Shown here in pieces: positions 16,901 to 25,500 of a DNA stretch of 64,000 nt. Both the position numbers and the translations under genes were made by a program. Positions within the stretch are counted from its first letter, which is position 1; each line of letters begins with the position of its first letter. This DNA is from Bradyrhizobium betae (GTDB lineage Bacteria > Pseudomonadota > Alphaproteobacteria > Rhizobiales > Xanthobacteraceae). The stretch spans positions 496,001 through 560,000 of the forward strand of contig NZ_MZXW01000035.1 of the NCBI RefSeq assembly GCF_004123905.1, read 5' to 3'. The notes beneath the pieces are model-generated. The model saw nothing but the letters and a program-made list of their open reading frames with translations. It did not search any database and had not been told where the DNA came from.

Positions 16901-17824
16901 CTACCCCTGGCGCCTGATCTTCGCCAGGATCCGATCCGCCTCGGTGCGCCAGTCGGCGCTGCGGGCGAACTCCTTCGTACCCTTCGTTCCGAACAGGCCT
17001 TCGTCGGCGAGATCGGCCACCCAGGCCTGACGCTCGGCCGTGCCCTGCGCCGACCACGGCGTCAGCCCCGCCTCGCGCACGGTCTCTGCGACCTCGCGGA
17101 CTTCCTCGGCGCGGCGGCGGCCGTGCTCGATCACGCGCTGGAAGAAATAGGCGCCCTGCTTCTCCCAATCGATCGTGGGAAAGGTTTCCGTCAGTGAAGC
17201 GAGCACGGCATCCTCGACGCCATAGGCCCGCGCGGTGGTGAAGCTTTCGATGACCATGGCCTCCAGGCCCTTGATCATGATGCTGCGGCACATTTTTACG
17301 GCCGAGGACACACCGAGCTTGTCGCTCGCAACCTTCGCCGCAAAGCCGATCGTGTTCAGCAGCGGCTCCAGCTCCCTGGCGCCAGGGCCGCCGAGCAGCA
17401 GCGGCACCTTGATGCGATACGGCGGCACCGACGTCATCACCGCACCCTCGACATAGCGCCCCGCGGCGCCGTCGATCAGCGCCGCGGCGCGCTGCTTGGC
17501 GCCGGGAGAGGCCGAATTGAAATCGAGGAACCAGGTGCCCTGATTGATCGCGGCCGCGCAGGCCTTTGCGACCGACACGGCCTGGCTCGCCGTAACGGCC
17601 GAGATGATGGAGTCGGATTTCGCGGTTAGCTCGGCGTGAGACGCTGCGAGCGAAACGCCGAATTTCGCCGCATGCTCCTTCAGTGCAACGCCCTGCTCAC
17701 CTCCGAGCTTGATGTCGTAGGTTGAGACCTTGATATCCTGCTGGCGCAAATCCTCGGCCAGGATGCGGCCGACCTCACCATAACCGACCAGCCCGATCTG
17801 CCACCGCTTGGGATCCGCCATCAA
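16901..17824 (-). CDS. NAD(P)-dependent oxidoreductase, 6PGDH-like with DUF1932 domain
   Basis: A 307-residue protein with an N-terminal Rossmann fold (GLVGYGEVGRILAEDL) and a 6-phosphogluconate-dehydrogenase-like C-terminal domain of the DUF1932 type (KMCRSIMIKGLEAMVIES). The family contains beta-hydroxyacid dehydrogenases. It overlaps the end of the decarboxylase-like gene by 4 bases and is the last gene of the aromatic-acid operon. The reaction here is unknown. It could oxidise a hydroxyacid intermediate, but it is not a LigC (Gfo/Idh/MocA) homologue. Confidence 0.87.
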   Translation of the reverse strand: MMADPKRWQIGLVGYGEVGRILAEDLRQQDIKVSTYDIKLGGEQGVALKEHAAKFGVSLAASHAELTAKSDSIISAVTASQAVSVAKACAAAINQGTWFLDFNSASPGAKQRAAALIDGAAGRYVEGAVMTSVPPYRIKVPLLLGGPGARELEPLLNTIGFAAKVASDKLGVSSAVKMCRSIMIKGLEAMVIESFTTARAYGVEDAVLASLTETFPTIDWEKQGAYFFQRVIEHGRRRAEEVREVAETVREAGLTPWSAQGTAERQAWVADLADEGLFGTKGTKEFARSADWRTEADRILAKIRRQG

Positions 17825-18690
17825 TTCAATCCTCGTGCCGTTGCGTCGAACAGCTCCTCGACCGCATAGCGGCGCGGGATCAGCGCCTGCTGGAACGCGT
17901 AGTCGACGATCAGCTCGAGCGGCTTCCTGTTGGCCTCGATCCCGAATGGAACGAAGTCAGGCGTTGCCGCGGTGCCCATCTGTTCCTTGTTCCGCTTGAG
18001 CAGATCATAGACGCCCGCGACCACATCAGGCCGCGATTTCGCAAGCTGCTCGGTCACGACCACGAGATGATTGACCGGCACGACGCCGCGGCGAGCGTAC
18101 CATTTGGTGGCCTCCGCTGCGGGATCAGGGAAGAGCGACTTCAACGGGGGATCGTTAGACGTCTCCCCGAGCACGGCGTCGATCTCGCCGTCGAGCAGCA
18201 TCTGCAAGACCTTCTTGTCCTTCGGCGCCCGCTCGGTGGTGTCGACATATTCGGCGACGTGCGGATCCTCGAAGGTCACCCATTTGATCCTGTCGAGATT
18301 GACGCCGTAGTCGTTGGCGAGGATGCCCCTGATCCAGGCGCCCGTTGTCGTCGTGAACGAGCGGATGCCGACGCGCTTGCCTTCGAGATCGCCCGGCCCG
18401 AGTGTTCCATGCGCCGGATTATACAGCGCATAGGAATGCTGGAAGCGGCCCATCATAGTCGCCGGCAACAGCACCAGCGGCTTGCCGTGGGCCTTCGCCA
18501 TCAGATAGGTGACGATCGCCATCTCGCAGACGTCAAAGGCCTGCTCACGCACCATCGGCTTGAACGCGGTGTTGGTCGGCGTGTATTCGATGAAGTCGAG
18601 ATCGAAGAGGTCAGAGCGGAGCGCGCCGCTCTTCACCGCCTGGACGTGGGGGTGACTGCCGAGCACGGCCTTCAGCTTGACACGATCCAT
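17821..18690 (-). CDS. 4,5-dihydroxyphthalate decarboxylase-like protein (PBP fold)
   Basis: A 289-residue protein that resembles the 4,5-dihydroxyphthalate decarboxylases (Pht5/OphC) and related periplasmic-binding-fold proteins. Seen: the motifs FDVCEMAIVTYLMAKAHGKP and LEGKRVGIRSFTTTTGAWIRG, and no signal peptide, so it is cytoplasmic. A decarboxylase would release protocatechuate, the natural feed for the 4,5-cleavage route whose later enzymes are encoded next door. A transport role is less likely because there is no leader peptide. The start at 18690 is the first ATG after the aldolase gene; an upstream extension lies inside that gene. Confidence 0.75.
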   Translation of the reverse strand: MDRVKLKAVLGSHPHVQAVKSGALRSDLFDLDFIEYTPTNTAFKPMVREQAFDVCEMAIVTYLMAKAHGKPLVLLPATMMGRFQHSYALYNPAHGTLGPGDLEGKRVGIRSFTTTTGAWIRGILANDYGVNLDRIKWVTFEDPHVAEYVDTTERAPKDKKVLQMLLDGEIDAVLGETSNDPPLKSLFPDPAAEATKWYARRGVVPVNHLVVVTEQLAKSRPDVVAGVYDLLKRNKEQMGTAATPDFVPFGIEANRKPLELIVDYAFQQALIPRRYAVEELFDATARGLN

Positions 18691-18709
18691 CCGCCCGCTC
18701 CGCTCCTCT

Positions 18710-19393
18710 TCAGACATCCTCGGGATTGTCGACATAGACGAGCCCGGCCTTCGCCAGGGCATCGCGCATGCCGTACATGTCGAGGCCCAGCTCGCCCGAA
18801 CCGAGCCGTTTGCGCTTGCCGCCTTCGTCCGCGTTGCGCTTCTTGGCCTTCTCGGCGACCTCGGCGGCGTACCGCTTCGGCACCACCACGACGCCGTCGT
18901 CATCTGCCACGATGATATCGCCGGGATCGACGTTGACGCCGGCGCAGACCACAGGGATGTTGACCGAGCCGAGCGTCGCTTTCACCGTCCCCTTGGCTGA
19001 AATCGCGCGCGACCACACCGGAAAGTTCATCTCGTGGAGGGCCTTCACGTCGCGGCAGCCGGCATCGATGATCAGCCCCTGCACGCCGCGCGCCTGAAGT
19101 GAGGTCGCGAGCAGCTCGCCGAACATGCCATCGGTGTTGTCGGTGGTGCAGCCGACGACGAGGATGTCGCCCTTCTTGCACTGCTCGACCGCGACATGGA
19201 TCATCCAGTTGTCGCCGGGCTGCGCCAGCACGGTGACCGCCGGACCGGCAATCGACGCACCCGCCCAGACCGGCCGCAGATAAGGCTTCATCAGGCCGAT
19301 GCGGCCGTAGGCCTCGTGCACGGTCGAGACGCCGTAGTCCGCCATCCCTGCGGGATCGGCACGCTTGATGTTGCGAACGACGACCGGCTTCAT
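18710..19393 (-). CDS. ligK: 4-carboxy-4-hydroxy-2-oxoadipate aldolase (LigK/GalC-like, RraA fold)
   Basis: A 227-residue RraA-family protein. Seen: the class II pyruvate aldolase pattern GELLATSLQARGVQGL followed by IIDAGCRDV, with the metal and substrate residues Arg-Asp, and the C-terminal helix expected for LigK/GalC. The known enzyme splits 4-carboxy-4-hydroxy-2-oxoadipate into pyruvate and oxaloacetate, the last step of protocatechuate 4,5-cleavage. Context supports this: the preceding gene is GalB-like and the operon also holds a 2-pyrone-4,6-dicarboxylate lactonase. The start overlaps the stop of the upstream gene in ATGA. Confidence 0.87.
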   Translation of the reverse strand: MKPVVVRNIKRADPAGMADYGVSTVHEAYGRIGLMKPYLRPVWAGASIAGPAVTVLAQPGDNWMIHVAVEQCKKGDILVVGCTTDNTDGMFGELLATSLQARGVQGLIIDAGCRDVKALHEMNFPVWSRAISAKGTVKATLGSVNIPVVCAGVNVDPGDIIVADDDGVVVVPKRYAAEVAEKAKKRNADEGGKRKRLGSGELGLDMYGMRDALAKAGLVYVDNPEDV

Positions 19394-20103
19394 GCCAGCT
19401 CCTCCGCAACCGTCGGGAACAGGCGCTGATAGGCCTCGCCATAGGTCATGGGCACACCGGTGTTGCGGCTGCCCTGGATGCCGCGGTTGAGCGCGACGCG
19501 CTCGTAATAGCCCCAGAGATGTTTTTGTGCGGCGAGGATCTGGAACGCCTCGTACTTCTCCTTCCAGACCTCGTCGATCTTGAGGAGCAAATCCGGCTTG
19601 TAATTGCATTGCTCGGGCTGGTGCGGCTCGAACAGGAACACCGGCGGCGCCGAATATTTGTACTGCGCGCCGGGCTTGTGGCCCATCGCCTGCGCAACGA
19701 CACGGGTCTCCTGCGCGAAATGCGCTGCGTTCGGATGGTCGAAATTATAAGGGTCTTCCAGCGCGTGGGTCAGCACGAAGCTCGGATTGAGCTCGCGGTA
19801 GATGTCGACCATGCGGTCGAAATGCGCTTCAGTCAGCTTGAGTGGATAGTCGCCGCAGTCGAAGAACTCGATCTCGGCGCCGAGCAGCTTTGCCGCCCGC
19901 TCCGCCTCGTCCTTGCGGCCGGCCTTGACCGATTCCAGCGTCGCGCCCTTTTCCTTCCAGGCGAACTGGCTCTCGCCGCGCTCGCCGAAGGACATGCAGA
20001 CGATCCTCATACGATAGCCCTTCTTCGCATGCAGCGCGATGGCGCCGCCGGCGCGCCAGACGAAATCGCCTGGATGTGCCGTGACCACGAGACCTGTTTT
20101 CAT
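19390..20103 (-). CDS. galB: GalB-like 4-oxalomesaconate hydratase (PIG-L fold)
   Basis: A 237-residue PIG-L/LmbE-family protein. Seen: the metal motif AHPGDF at residues 9-14, where deacetylases have AHPDDE, then VWRAGGAIALHAKKGYR and the downstream FVLTHALEDPYNFDHPNAAH. A PIG-L-fold hydratase, GalB, converts 4-oxalomesaconate to 4-carboxy-4-hydroxy-2-oxoadipate in Pseudomonas gallate degradation, and the Gly-for-Asp change fits that clade in my recollection. Placement directly before the LigK-like aldolase supports the assignment. I prefer the ATG at 20103, which has GAGGGGAG upstream, over an ATG 21 bases earlier. Confidence 0.8.
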   Translation of the reverse strand: MKTGLVVTAHPGDFVWRAGGAIALHAKKGYRMRIVCMSFGERGESQFAWKEKGATLESVKAGRKDEAERAAKLLGAEIEFFDCGDYPLKLTEAHFDRMVDIYRELNPSFVLTHALEDPYNFDHPNAAHFAQETRVVAQAMGHKPGAQYKYSAPPVFLFEPHQPEQCNYKPDLLLKIDEVWKEKYEAFQILAAQKHLWGYYERVALNRGIQGSRNTGVPMTYGEAYQRLFPTVAEELA

Positions 20104-20169
20104 GGGACGAACTCCCCTCTTCATTCGTAAGCATCATAGGCCGCCTGCGTCATGCCGGCAGCCAATTCA

Positions 20170-21471
20170 TCAGGCGGCAGTGGCCGCAGGCTCCTCACCG
20201 TCGAGCACGTGCTTCAGGCGTTCGCTGTCGAGCGCGCCTTCCCATTTGGCAATCGCGATGGTCGCGACCGCGTTCCCGATCAGATTGGTCGGCGTCAGCC
20301 CCTGCGACATCAGGCGATGGATGCCGAGTACCAGCGCGACGCTGGTCACCGGGATTGAGCCGGTGGCGGACAGCGTCGCCGCCAGCACCACAAAGGCGGC
20401 GCCCGCGATCCCCGCCGCGCCCTTGGAGGTCACGAGCAGGATCAGCAGCAGCTCGATCTGCTCGGCGAGCCCGAACGGCGTATTGGTTGCTTGCGCCAGG
20501 AACACGGAGGCAGCGGCGAGATAGAGACAGGTGCCGTCGAGATTGAAGGAATACCCGGTCGGGATCACCAGCCCAACCACGCTCTTCTCGCAGCCCGCCT
20601 TCTCCAGCTTGGTCAGCATCCGCGGCAACACTGTCTCGGACGATGTCGTCGCGATGCAGATCAGCAGCTCTTCCCAGATGTAGCGGATCAGCTTGAGCAG
20701 CGAGAAGCCGCAGAGCCGCGCGACCGGGCCGAGCGCCACGACGATGAAGATGACGCAAGTAAGGTAGAAGCCGCCCAGCAGCTTGCCGAGCGACGCCAGC
20801 GAGCCCACGCCGAACTTGCCGACCGTGAAGGCAATGGCGCCGAACGCGCCGATCGGCGCGGCCCACATCACGAAGCCGACCACGGCGAACACCATCTTGG
20901 CGGCAATGTCGATCAGGCTGACCAGCGGCGCTGCGCGCTCGCCGAGCTGGACCAGCGCGAAGCCGCACAGCACCGAGATGAACAGCACCTGGAGGATGTT
21001 GCCCTCGGCAAAGGCGCCGATGAATGTCGCAGGCACGATGTTGAGGAGAAATGGAACGAAGCCGATCACCGCGGTCTGCTTGACGTAGGGCTCGACCGCA
21101 CTGGCATTGATGCTGGCGGGATCGATGTTCATGCCGACGCCGGGCTTGAGCAGGTTCACCGCTATGAGACCGATGATCAGTGCGATCGTGGTCATGATCT
21201 CGAAATAGACGATCGCCTTGACCGCGACGCGCCCGACCCGCGCCATGTCGGCCATGTGGGCGATGCCGTTCACGACGGTGCAGAAGATGATCGGCGCGAT
21301 CAGCATCCGGATCGCCTTGATGAAGGCATCCCCGAGCGGCTGCATCTTGGCGCCCGCCTCGGGATTGACGATGCCAAGCGCGATGCCGGCCGCCACGGCG
21401 ATGAGCACCTGGATCCAGAGCTCCTTCCACCAGGCGCGGGCGCGCGGCTTGTCGATCGCGAGAGCCGTCAT
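20170..21471 (-). CDS. Dicarboxylate/cation symporter (DctA family)
   Basis: A 433-residue secondary carrier of the DAACS family with about eight membrane spans and two re-entrant loops. Seen: the serine-rich loop CIATTSSETVLPRML and the GYSFNLDGTCLYL motif, both ligand/Na-binding hallmarks. It overlaps the lactonase gene start by 4 bases, within the aromatic-acid operon. Such carriers usually take up C4-dicarboxylates. Here it may import a phthalate- or tricarboxylate-like aromatic ring-fission product, which is inferred from position only. Confidence 0.92.
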   Translation of the reverse strand: MTALAIDKPRARAWWKELWIQVLIAVAAGIALGIVNPEAGAKMQPLGDAFIKAIRMLIAPIIFCTVVNGIAHMADMARVGRVAVKAIVYFEIMTTIALIIGLIAVNLLKPGVGMNIDPASINASAVEPYVKQTAVIGFVPFLLNIVPATFIGAFAEGNILQVLFISVLCGFALVQLGERAAPLVSLIDIAAKMVFAVVGFVMWAAPIGAFGAIAFTVGKFGVGSLASLGKLLGGFYLTCVIFIVVALGPVARLCGFSLLKLIRYIWEELLICIATTSSETVLPRMLTKLEKAGCEKSVVGLVIPTGYSFNLDGTCLYLAAASVFLAQATNTPFGLAEQIELLLILLVTSKGAAGIAGAAFVVLAATLSATGSIPVTSVALVLGIHRLMSQGLTPTNLIGNAVATIAIAKWEGALDSERLKHVLDGEEPAATAA

Positions 21472-22355
21472 CGGTCGAACTCGAACAGCCGCGCGGGATT
21501 GTCGACCAGGATCTTCTGCTGGAACTCCGGCTCCGGCGCGAACAGCGGGATCAAATCGACGAGGTCGCCGTCATTCGGCATCACCTTGACGTTGGGATGC
21601 GGCCAGTCGGTGCCCCAGATGACGCGGTCAGGCGCGGTCTCGACGATCTTTCGCGCGAACGGCACTGCATCGGCGAACGGTGGGCCGACCGAGGAGACAC
21701 GTTCGGAGCCGCAGATCTTGACCCAGCATTTCTCGTCACGCTGTATCAGCTCGATCAAAATCCTGAACGGCAGCTGGTCGAGCCCCTCGGACGCCTTCAC
21801 CCGCCCCATATGATCGATGGTGTAGCTCAGCGGCAGCCTTGTCAGCATGTCGGCATATTCAGGCAGGTCGATCGCATCGAAATGCAGATCGATGTGCCAG
21901 CCGAGCGGCGCGACCATCGCGACGATGCGATCGAACACACCCTTGTCGGGGACACCGCCGAGATGGCGGACGAAATTGAACCGGCAGCCGCGGAAGCCGC
22001 CTTCATGCAGCACACGAAGCTCGCGCTCGGTGATGGCGCCGTCGATATTGGCGACCGCACGATAGGCCCCTTTACTCTGCGCGATGGCGTCGAGCGCGAC
22101 CGTGTTGTCGGTGCCATGGACGCTGGCATTGACGATGACGGCGCGCTCCACCCCGAGCTTGGCGTGCAGCGTGCGAAAGTCCTCAAGTGGCGCATCCGGC
22201 GGCGTGTAGGAGCGATCAGGCGCGTAAGGGTATTTGGCGCCAGGGCCGAAGATGTGACAATGCGCGTCGCAGGACAGCCTTGGCAGCTTGAATTTCGGCG
22301 TGCGCGTGTTCGGATCGGGCGGCGGAATGGTCGGTGTGTATGTCATCGTCATCAC
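21468..22355 (-). CDS. ligI: 2-pyrone-4,6-dicarboxylate lactonase-like amidohydrolase (LigI)
   Basis: A 295-residue amidohydrolase-superfamily protein of the PDC hydrolase group. Seen: DAHCHIFGPG with His32 and His34, YTIDHMGR near residue 180 and GTDWPHPN near 248, the same spacing as the His-x-His, His and Asp set of LigI. The enzyme opens 2-pyrone-4,6-dicarboxylate to 4-oxalomesaconate, which feeds the GalB-like protein two genes on. The annotated start is a GTG; the ATGs at codon 2-4 region are equally possible because no strong ribosome site is visible. Confidence 0.85.
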   Translation of the reverse strand: MMTMTYTPTIPPPDPNTRTPKFKLPRLSCDAHCHIFGPGAKYPYAPDRSYTPPDAPLEDFRTLHAKLGVERAVIVNASVHGTDNTVALDAIAQSKGAYRAVANIDGAITERELRVLHEGGFRGCRFNFVRHLGGVPDKGVFDRIVAMVAPLGWHIDLHFDAIDLPEYADMLTRLPLSYTIDHMGRVKASEGLDQLPFRILIELIQRDEKCWVKICGSERVSSVGPPFADAVPFARKIVETAPDRVIWGTDWPHPNVKVMPNDGDLVDLIPLFAPEPEFQQKILVDNPARLFEFDR

Positions 22356-22382
22356 TTCAACCGCAGAGCGAGACCGCTTCCT

Positions 22383-23093
22383 TCAAGTCTTGCTGCTGAC
22401 GACCGGCCGCCGCCGCACTGGTGCGGCCTGATCGAGCGCCGGTGCCTGGAACGCTGCCACGGTGGCCTGCACCAATTGCTCGATGGCGCTGGCGGCGTCG
22501 CTGCCGTCGGCCTCGCCGCGCGACAGCCGCGAAACGCGGTCCGGCGTCACCAGCGAATAATAGAGTGCGCCGAGCAGGAAATGGCTGCGCCAGACGATAT
22601 CGGTGCGCGGAATGTGCGGCAGGCTGTCGTGGATCGCGTCGATGAAGGCGTGGCTGGTGTCGTCAAAAGTCTGCGCGATGATTTTTCGCGCGACCTCGTT
22701 GCCTTCCGCCGACATCACGGCACGCAGCCGCGTGAAACGCGCGCCGCCGCCGGCGAGATCGCTGCCGGAGGTGAAGGCCGGCACCACATAGGCCCGCACC
22801 ACTGCCTCGAGCCGGTCCTGGAGATCGCGCACGCGCCTGGCGGCGGCGAGCAGCTCGGAACGGCGGAGGTTCATCGGCCCGCAATGGCGCCGGTAGATCT
22901 CCAGCAGCAGGCCGTCCTTGGTCTTGAAATGATAGGTGACGCTGCCGGGATTGGCGCCGGCCGCCTGCGCGATATCGCGCACCGAAACAGCGTTGAAGCC
23001 GTTGGTGGCGAACAGCTCCTCGGCCGCGGCGAGGATCGCCTCGCGCATGTTCGGCTTGCGGGCCGTTTCCTTGCTGGTGGGCTTGCGTACCAT
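22383..23093 (-). CDS. TetR-family regulator of the aromatic-acid operon
   Basis: A 236-residue TetR regulator. Seen: the N-terminal helix-turn-helix (AAEELFATNGFNAVSVRDIAQAAGANPGS region, residues about 22-50) and a long ligand-binding C-terminal half. It is the first gene of the minus-strand operon leading into the lactonase gene and diverges from a Bug-type binding protein. Its ATG follows within 5 bases of an 18-bp operator, with no Shine-Dalgarno sequence, so the transcript may be nearly leaderless and autorepressed. The same operator lies ahead of the dioxygenase gene at 45-46 kb. Confidence 0.92.
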   Translation of the reverse strand: MVRKPTSKETARKPNMREAILAAAEELFATNGFNAVSVRDIAQAAGANPGSVTYHFKTKDGLLLEIYRRHCGPMNLRRSELLAAARRVRDLQDRLEAVVRAYVVPAFTSGSDLAGGGARFTRLRAVMSAEGNEVARKIIAQTFDDTSHAFIDAIHDSLPHIPRTDIVWRSHFLLGALYYSLVTPDRVSRLSRGEADGSDAASAIEQLVQATVAAFQAPALDQAAPVRRRPVVSSKT

Positions 23094-23097
23094 GTGA

Positions 23098-23115
23098 TTT
23101 GTACTATCGTACAAA
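23098..23115. promoter_or_regulatory. TetR operator, TTTGTAC-N4-GTACAAA
   Basis: A perfect inverted repeat TTTGTACTATCGTACAAA with 7-base arms and a 4-base spacer, directly ahead of the TetR start. A TTGACG -35-like hexamer on the minus strand (23127-23132) lies upstream, so a bound regulator would cover the -10 area. The 42-base block 23094-23135 matches 46019-46060 at 36 positions. Confidence 0.75.
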
Positions 23116-23210
23116 AGATCAGGTCTCGTCAACAAAAACCACGGGGCAATGTCCGGGAGCGGCTCGGAAGACCACCGCGCGGACGTGAATGCCCCAAGGA
23201 GTGCTGAATA

Positions 23211-24191
23211 ATGCTGGGTTTGAACAAGAAGGTCGGCGCTTGGATGCTCGGCGCCGGTCTGCTGCTCGCGAGTAGCGCCGCGCAGGCCGCCGACACTTAT
23301 CCGAGCAAGCCGGTCCACATCCTCGTGCCCTACGCGGCCGGCGGCGCGGTCGACGTGCTCGCGCGCACGCTGGGCCAGGCACTGGCCAAGACCTGGGGCC
23401 AGCAACCGGTGATCGACAACCGTCCCGGCGCCGGCGGCATCGTCGCCTCGCAGACGCTGGCGCAGGCCGCGCCCGACGGCTACACGCTGATCCTGGTCGC
23501 GAGCGGTCATCCGCTCAACCAGTTCATCTATCCGAGCGTGCCCTACGACACGTTCAAGGATTTTACCGCGATCACAGAAGTTGCGTCCTCGCCGCTCGCG
23601 ATCGTGGTGGCCAAGGACAGCCCTTACAAGACGCTCAGTGATCTCCTGGCTGCTGCCAAGAAGGAGCCGGACAAGCTCTCTTACGGCATGTCCGGCAACG
23701 GGACCTCGGCGCATCTCGCCGGCGAGCTTCTGAAATACATGTCCGGCACCAAGATCGTCTCAATCCCCTACAAGGGCGGCGCGCCGGCGCTGACCGCCGT
23801 CATCGCCGGCGATATCCCGCTCAGCATCAACCCACTCGCGGAAGCGATCAGCCAGCTCGAGGGCGGCCCGGTGCGCGCGCTCGCGGTGACCTCGGCCGAA
23901 CGCTCCAAGACATTGCCGAACGTTCCGACGGTCGCGGAATCAGGCGTGCCTGGCTACGACGTCTCGGTCTGGTGGGGTGTTCTTGGGCCTGCAAAGATGC
24001 CGCCGGAGATCGTGGCGAAGCTTGAGACCGATCTGAAGGCAGCGCTGCAGGATGCGAACGTGCTGTCGACGCTCGGCAAGATCGGCGCAGCCCCCGTCGG
24101 CTCCTCGGCCAAGGAGTTTGATGCCTACATGCATGCCGAGGCGACCAAATGGGAGCCGGTGCTGAAGGCCGCCGACATCCGCGCGCAGTAA
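23211..24191 (+). CDS. Bug-family (TctC-like) substrate-binding protein
   Basis: A 326-residue periplasmic binding protein of the tripartite tricarboxylate transporter (Bug) family. Seen: a signal peptide (LGAGLLLASSAAQA, cleavage about residue 26), the YPSKPVHILVPYAAGGAVD opening loop that holds carboxylate ligands, and PGAGGIVASQTLAQA. Members bind citrate, nicotinate, terephthalate and other aromatic acids. It has no TctA/TctB membrane genes nearby. It diverges from the TetR regulator, so the likely ligand is the aromatic acid degraded by the operon. Confidence 0.9.
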   Translation: MLGLNKKVGAWMLGAGLLLASSAAQAADTYPSKPVHILVPYAAGGAVDVLARTLGQALAKTWGQQPVIDNRPGAGGIVASQTLAQAAPDGYTLILVASGHPLNQFIYPSVPYDTFKDFTAITEVASSPLAIVVAKDSPYKTLSDLLAAAKKEPDKLSYGMSGNGTSAHLAGELLKYMSGTKIVSIPYKGGAPALTAVIAGDIPLSINPLAEAISQLEGGPVRALAVTSAERSKTLPNVPTVAESGVPGYDVSVWWGVLGPAKMPPEIVAKLETDLKAALQDANVLSTLGKIGAAPVGSSAKEFDAYMHAEATKWEPVLKAADIRAQ

Positions 24192-24229
24192 GGTCTCCAA
24201 GCGACGGGCAATAAGAAGCCTCGCGCCGG

Positions 24230-25375
24230 TCAGTTGTGGGCGCCCGCCCGCATCTTCTCCGGCGCAGTGGCTCGCTGAAGGAACTCGGCGTCGTCGCTGC
24301 CTCCCTGCGGAATCAGGATGGCGCGCTCGCGCGGCAGGGCTTCCGGCATCTCGTCGCGGATGAAAGCAATCAGCTTCTCCCGCATCTCGCAGCGCAGGTC
24401 CCAGGATTGCGGCGCATTCCGCGCGCTGACCAGCGCGCGCAGCTCGATGGTGCGCGAATCCGCGTCGATCACCTGAAGGTTGACCACCGCGCCATCCCAG
24501 AGCTCGGCCTCCCTCACCGCGCCCTCCAGCCAGCGGCGGATGCGCGGCACGTCAGCGCGGTAGTCGACATGGAGTGCGATCACGCCGATCAGGGACGCGG
24601 TGTCGCGCGTCCAGTTCTGGAACGGCTTTTCGATGAAGTAGGACAGCGGCACCACCATACGCCGCCAGTCCCACAGCCGGATCACGACATAGGTCGAGGC
24701 GATATCCTCGACCCAGCCCCACTCGTTCTCGATGATCACGGCATCCTCGATCCGGATCGGCTGGGTGATCGCGATCTGCACGCCGGCGATCAGATTGCTC
24801 AGCAGCGGCCGCGCGGCAAGACCAACGATGATACCAGCGGCACCGGCTGAGGCGAACAGGCTGACGCCGTATTGCCTGACGGAGTCGAACGTCATCAAGG
24901 CTGTCGAGACCGTGATGATGACGATGATGGTGTCGGTGACGCGCTTGAACACGCGCACCTGCGTGACATGCTTGCGCGCGACGAAATTCTCCGTGACGTC
25001 GCGAAAATTCTGGAGATAGCGCGCCGCGCTCATGTCGACGACCCGGATCGAGATCCAGCCGATCAGCGCGATGAAGGCGACGACGAACAGGCTCGTCAGG
25101 GGGGTGCGGAACGCACTGTCAAGCGGCGCGAGCGGCAGCACCAGCGCAACGGCGGCCAGACACAGCGCCAGCTGCGCCGGGCCCGAGGTGCGCTCGATGA
25201 ACACGCTCAAGAGCGGCAGCCGGGTTCCGAAGGTGCGATTGAGCAGCCAGACGGCAAGCCGATAAAGTGACAGCGCAAGCAACATCGCCCCGGCAACGAG
25301 GCCGAGGCCGATGAACCATGACGGTATCCACCCGAACATCTTCTCGATGTCGGCCATGAGCGCCTGCCTGTTCAT
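24230..25375 (-). CDS. MscS-family mechanosensitive ion channel
   Basis: A 381-residue channel protein. Seen: about four N-terminal membrane spans (residues 18-105), the pore helix region with GAAGIIVGLAARPLLSNLIAGVQI, and the beta-domain signature PIRIEDAVIIENEWGWVEDI. MscS channels release solutes under hypo-osmotic shock. It stands alone, converging on the Bug-family gene and diverging from the DUF763 gene. The ATG at 25375 is used; alternatives 18-36 bases later are possible. Confidence 0.9.
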   Translation of the reverse strand: MNRQALMADIEKMFGWIPSWFIGLGLVAGAMLLALSLYRLAVWLLNRTFGTRLPLLSVFIERTSGPAQLALCLAAVALVLPLAPLDSAFRTPLTSLFVVAFIALIGWISIRVVDMSAARYLQNFRDVTENFVARKHVTQVRVFKRVTDTIIVIITVSTALMTFDSVRQYGVSLFASAGAAGIIVGLAARPLLSNLIAGVQIAITQPIRIEDAVIIENEWGWVEDIASTYVVIRLWDWRRMVVPLSYFIEKPFQNWTRDTASLIGVIALHVDYRADVPRIRRWLEGAVREAELWDGAVVNLQVIDADSRTIELRALVSARNAPQSWDLRCEMREKLIAFIRDEMPEALPRERAILIPQGGSDDAEFLQRATAPEKMRAGAHN

Positions 25376-25500
25376 TCATGTCCCCCGGAATTGCATTTGC
25401 CTCTCGCCAACGCATTCCGCCGGGCTTCGCTCCCCCGCTCCGTGCAGTGCAGCATTCCGCAGGTGCAACCGTCGCCGAACTGCGCTAATATTGGGCATTC

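Noticed and set aside
16901..17824. DUF1932 dehydrogenase as LigC
   Set aside because: LigC belongs to the Gfo/Idh/MocA family. This protein has the 6-phosphogluconate dehydrogenase architecture, so the equivalence is not supported by sequence.
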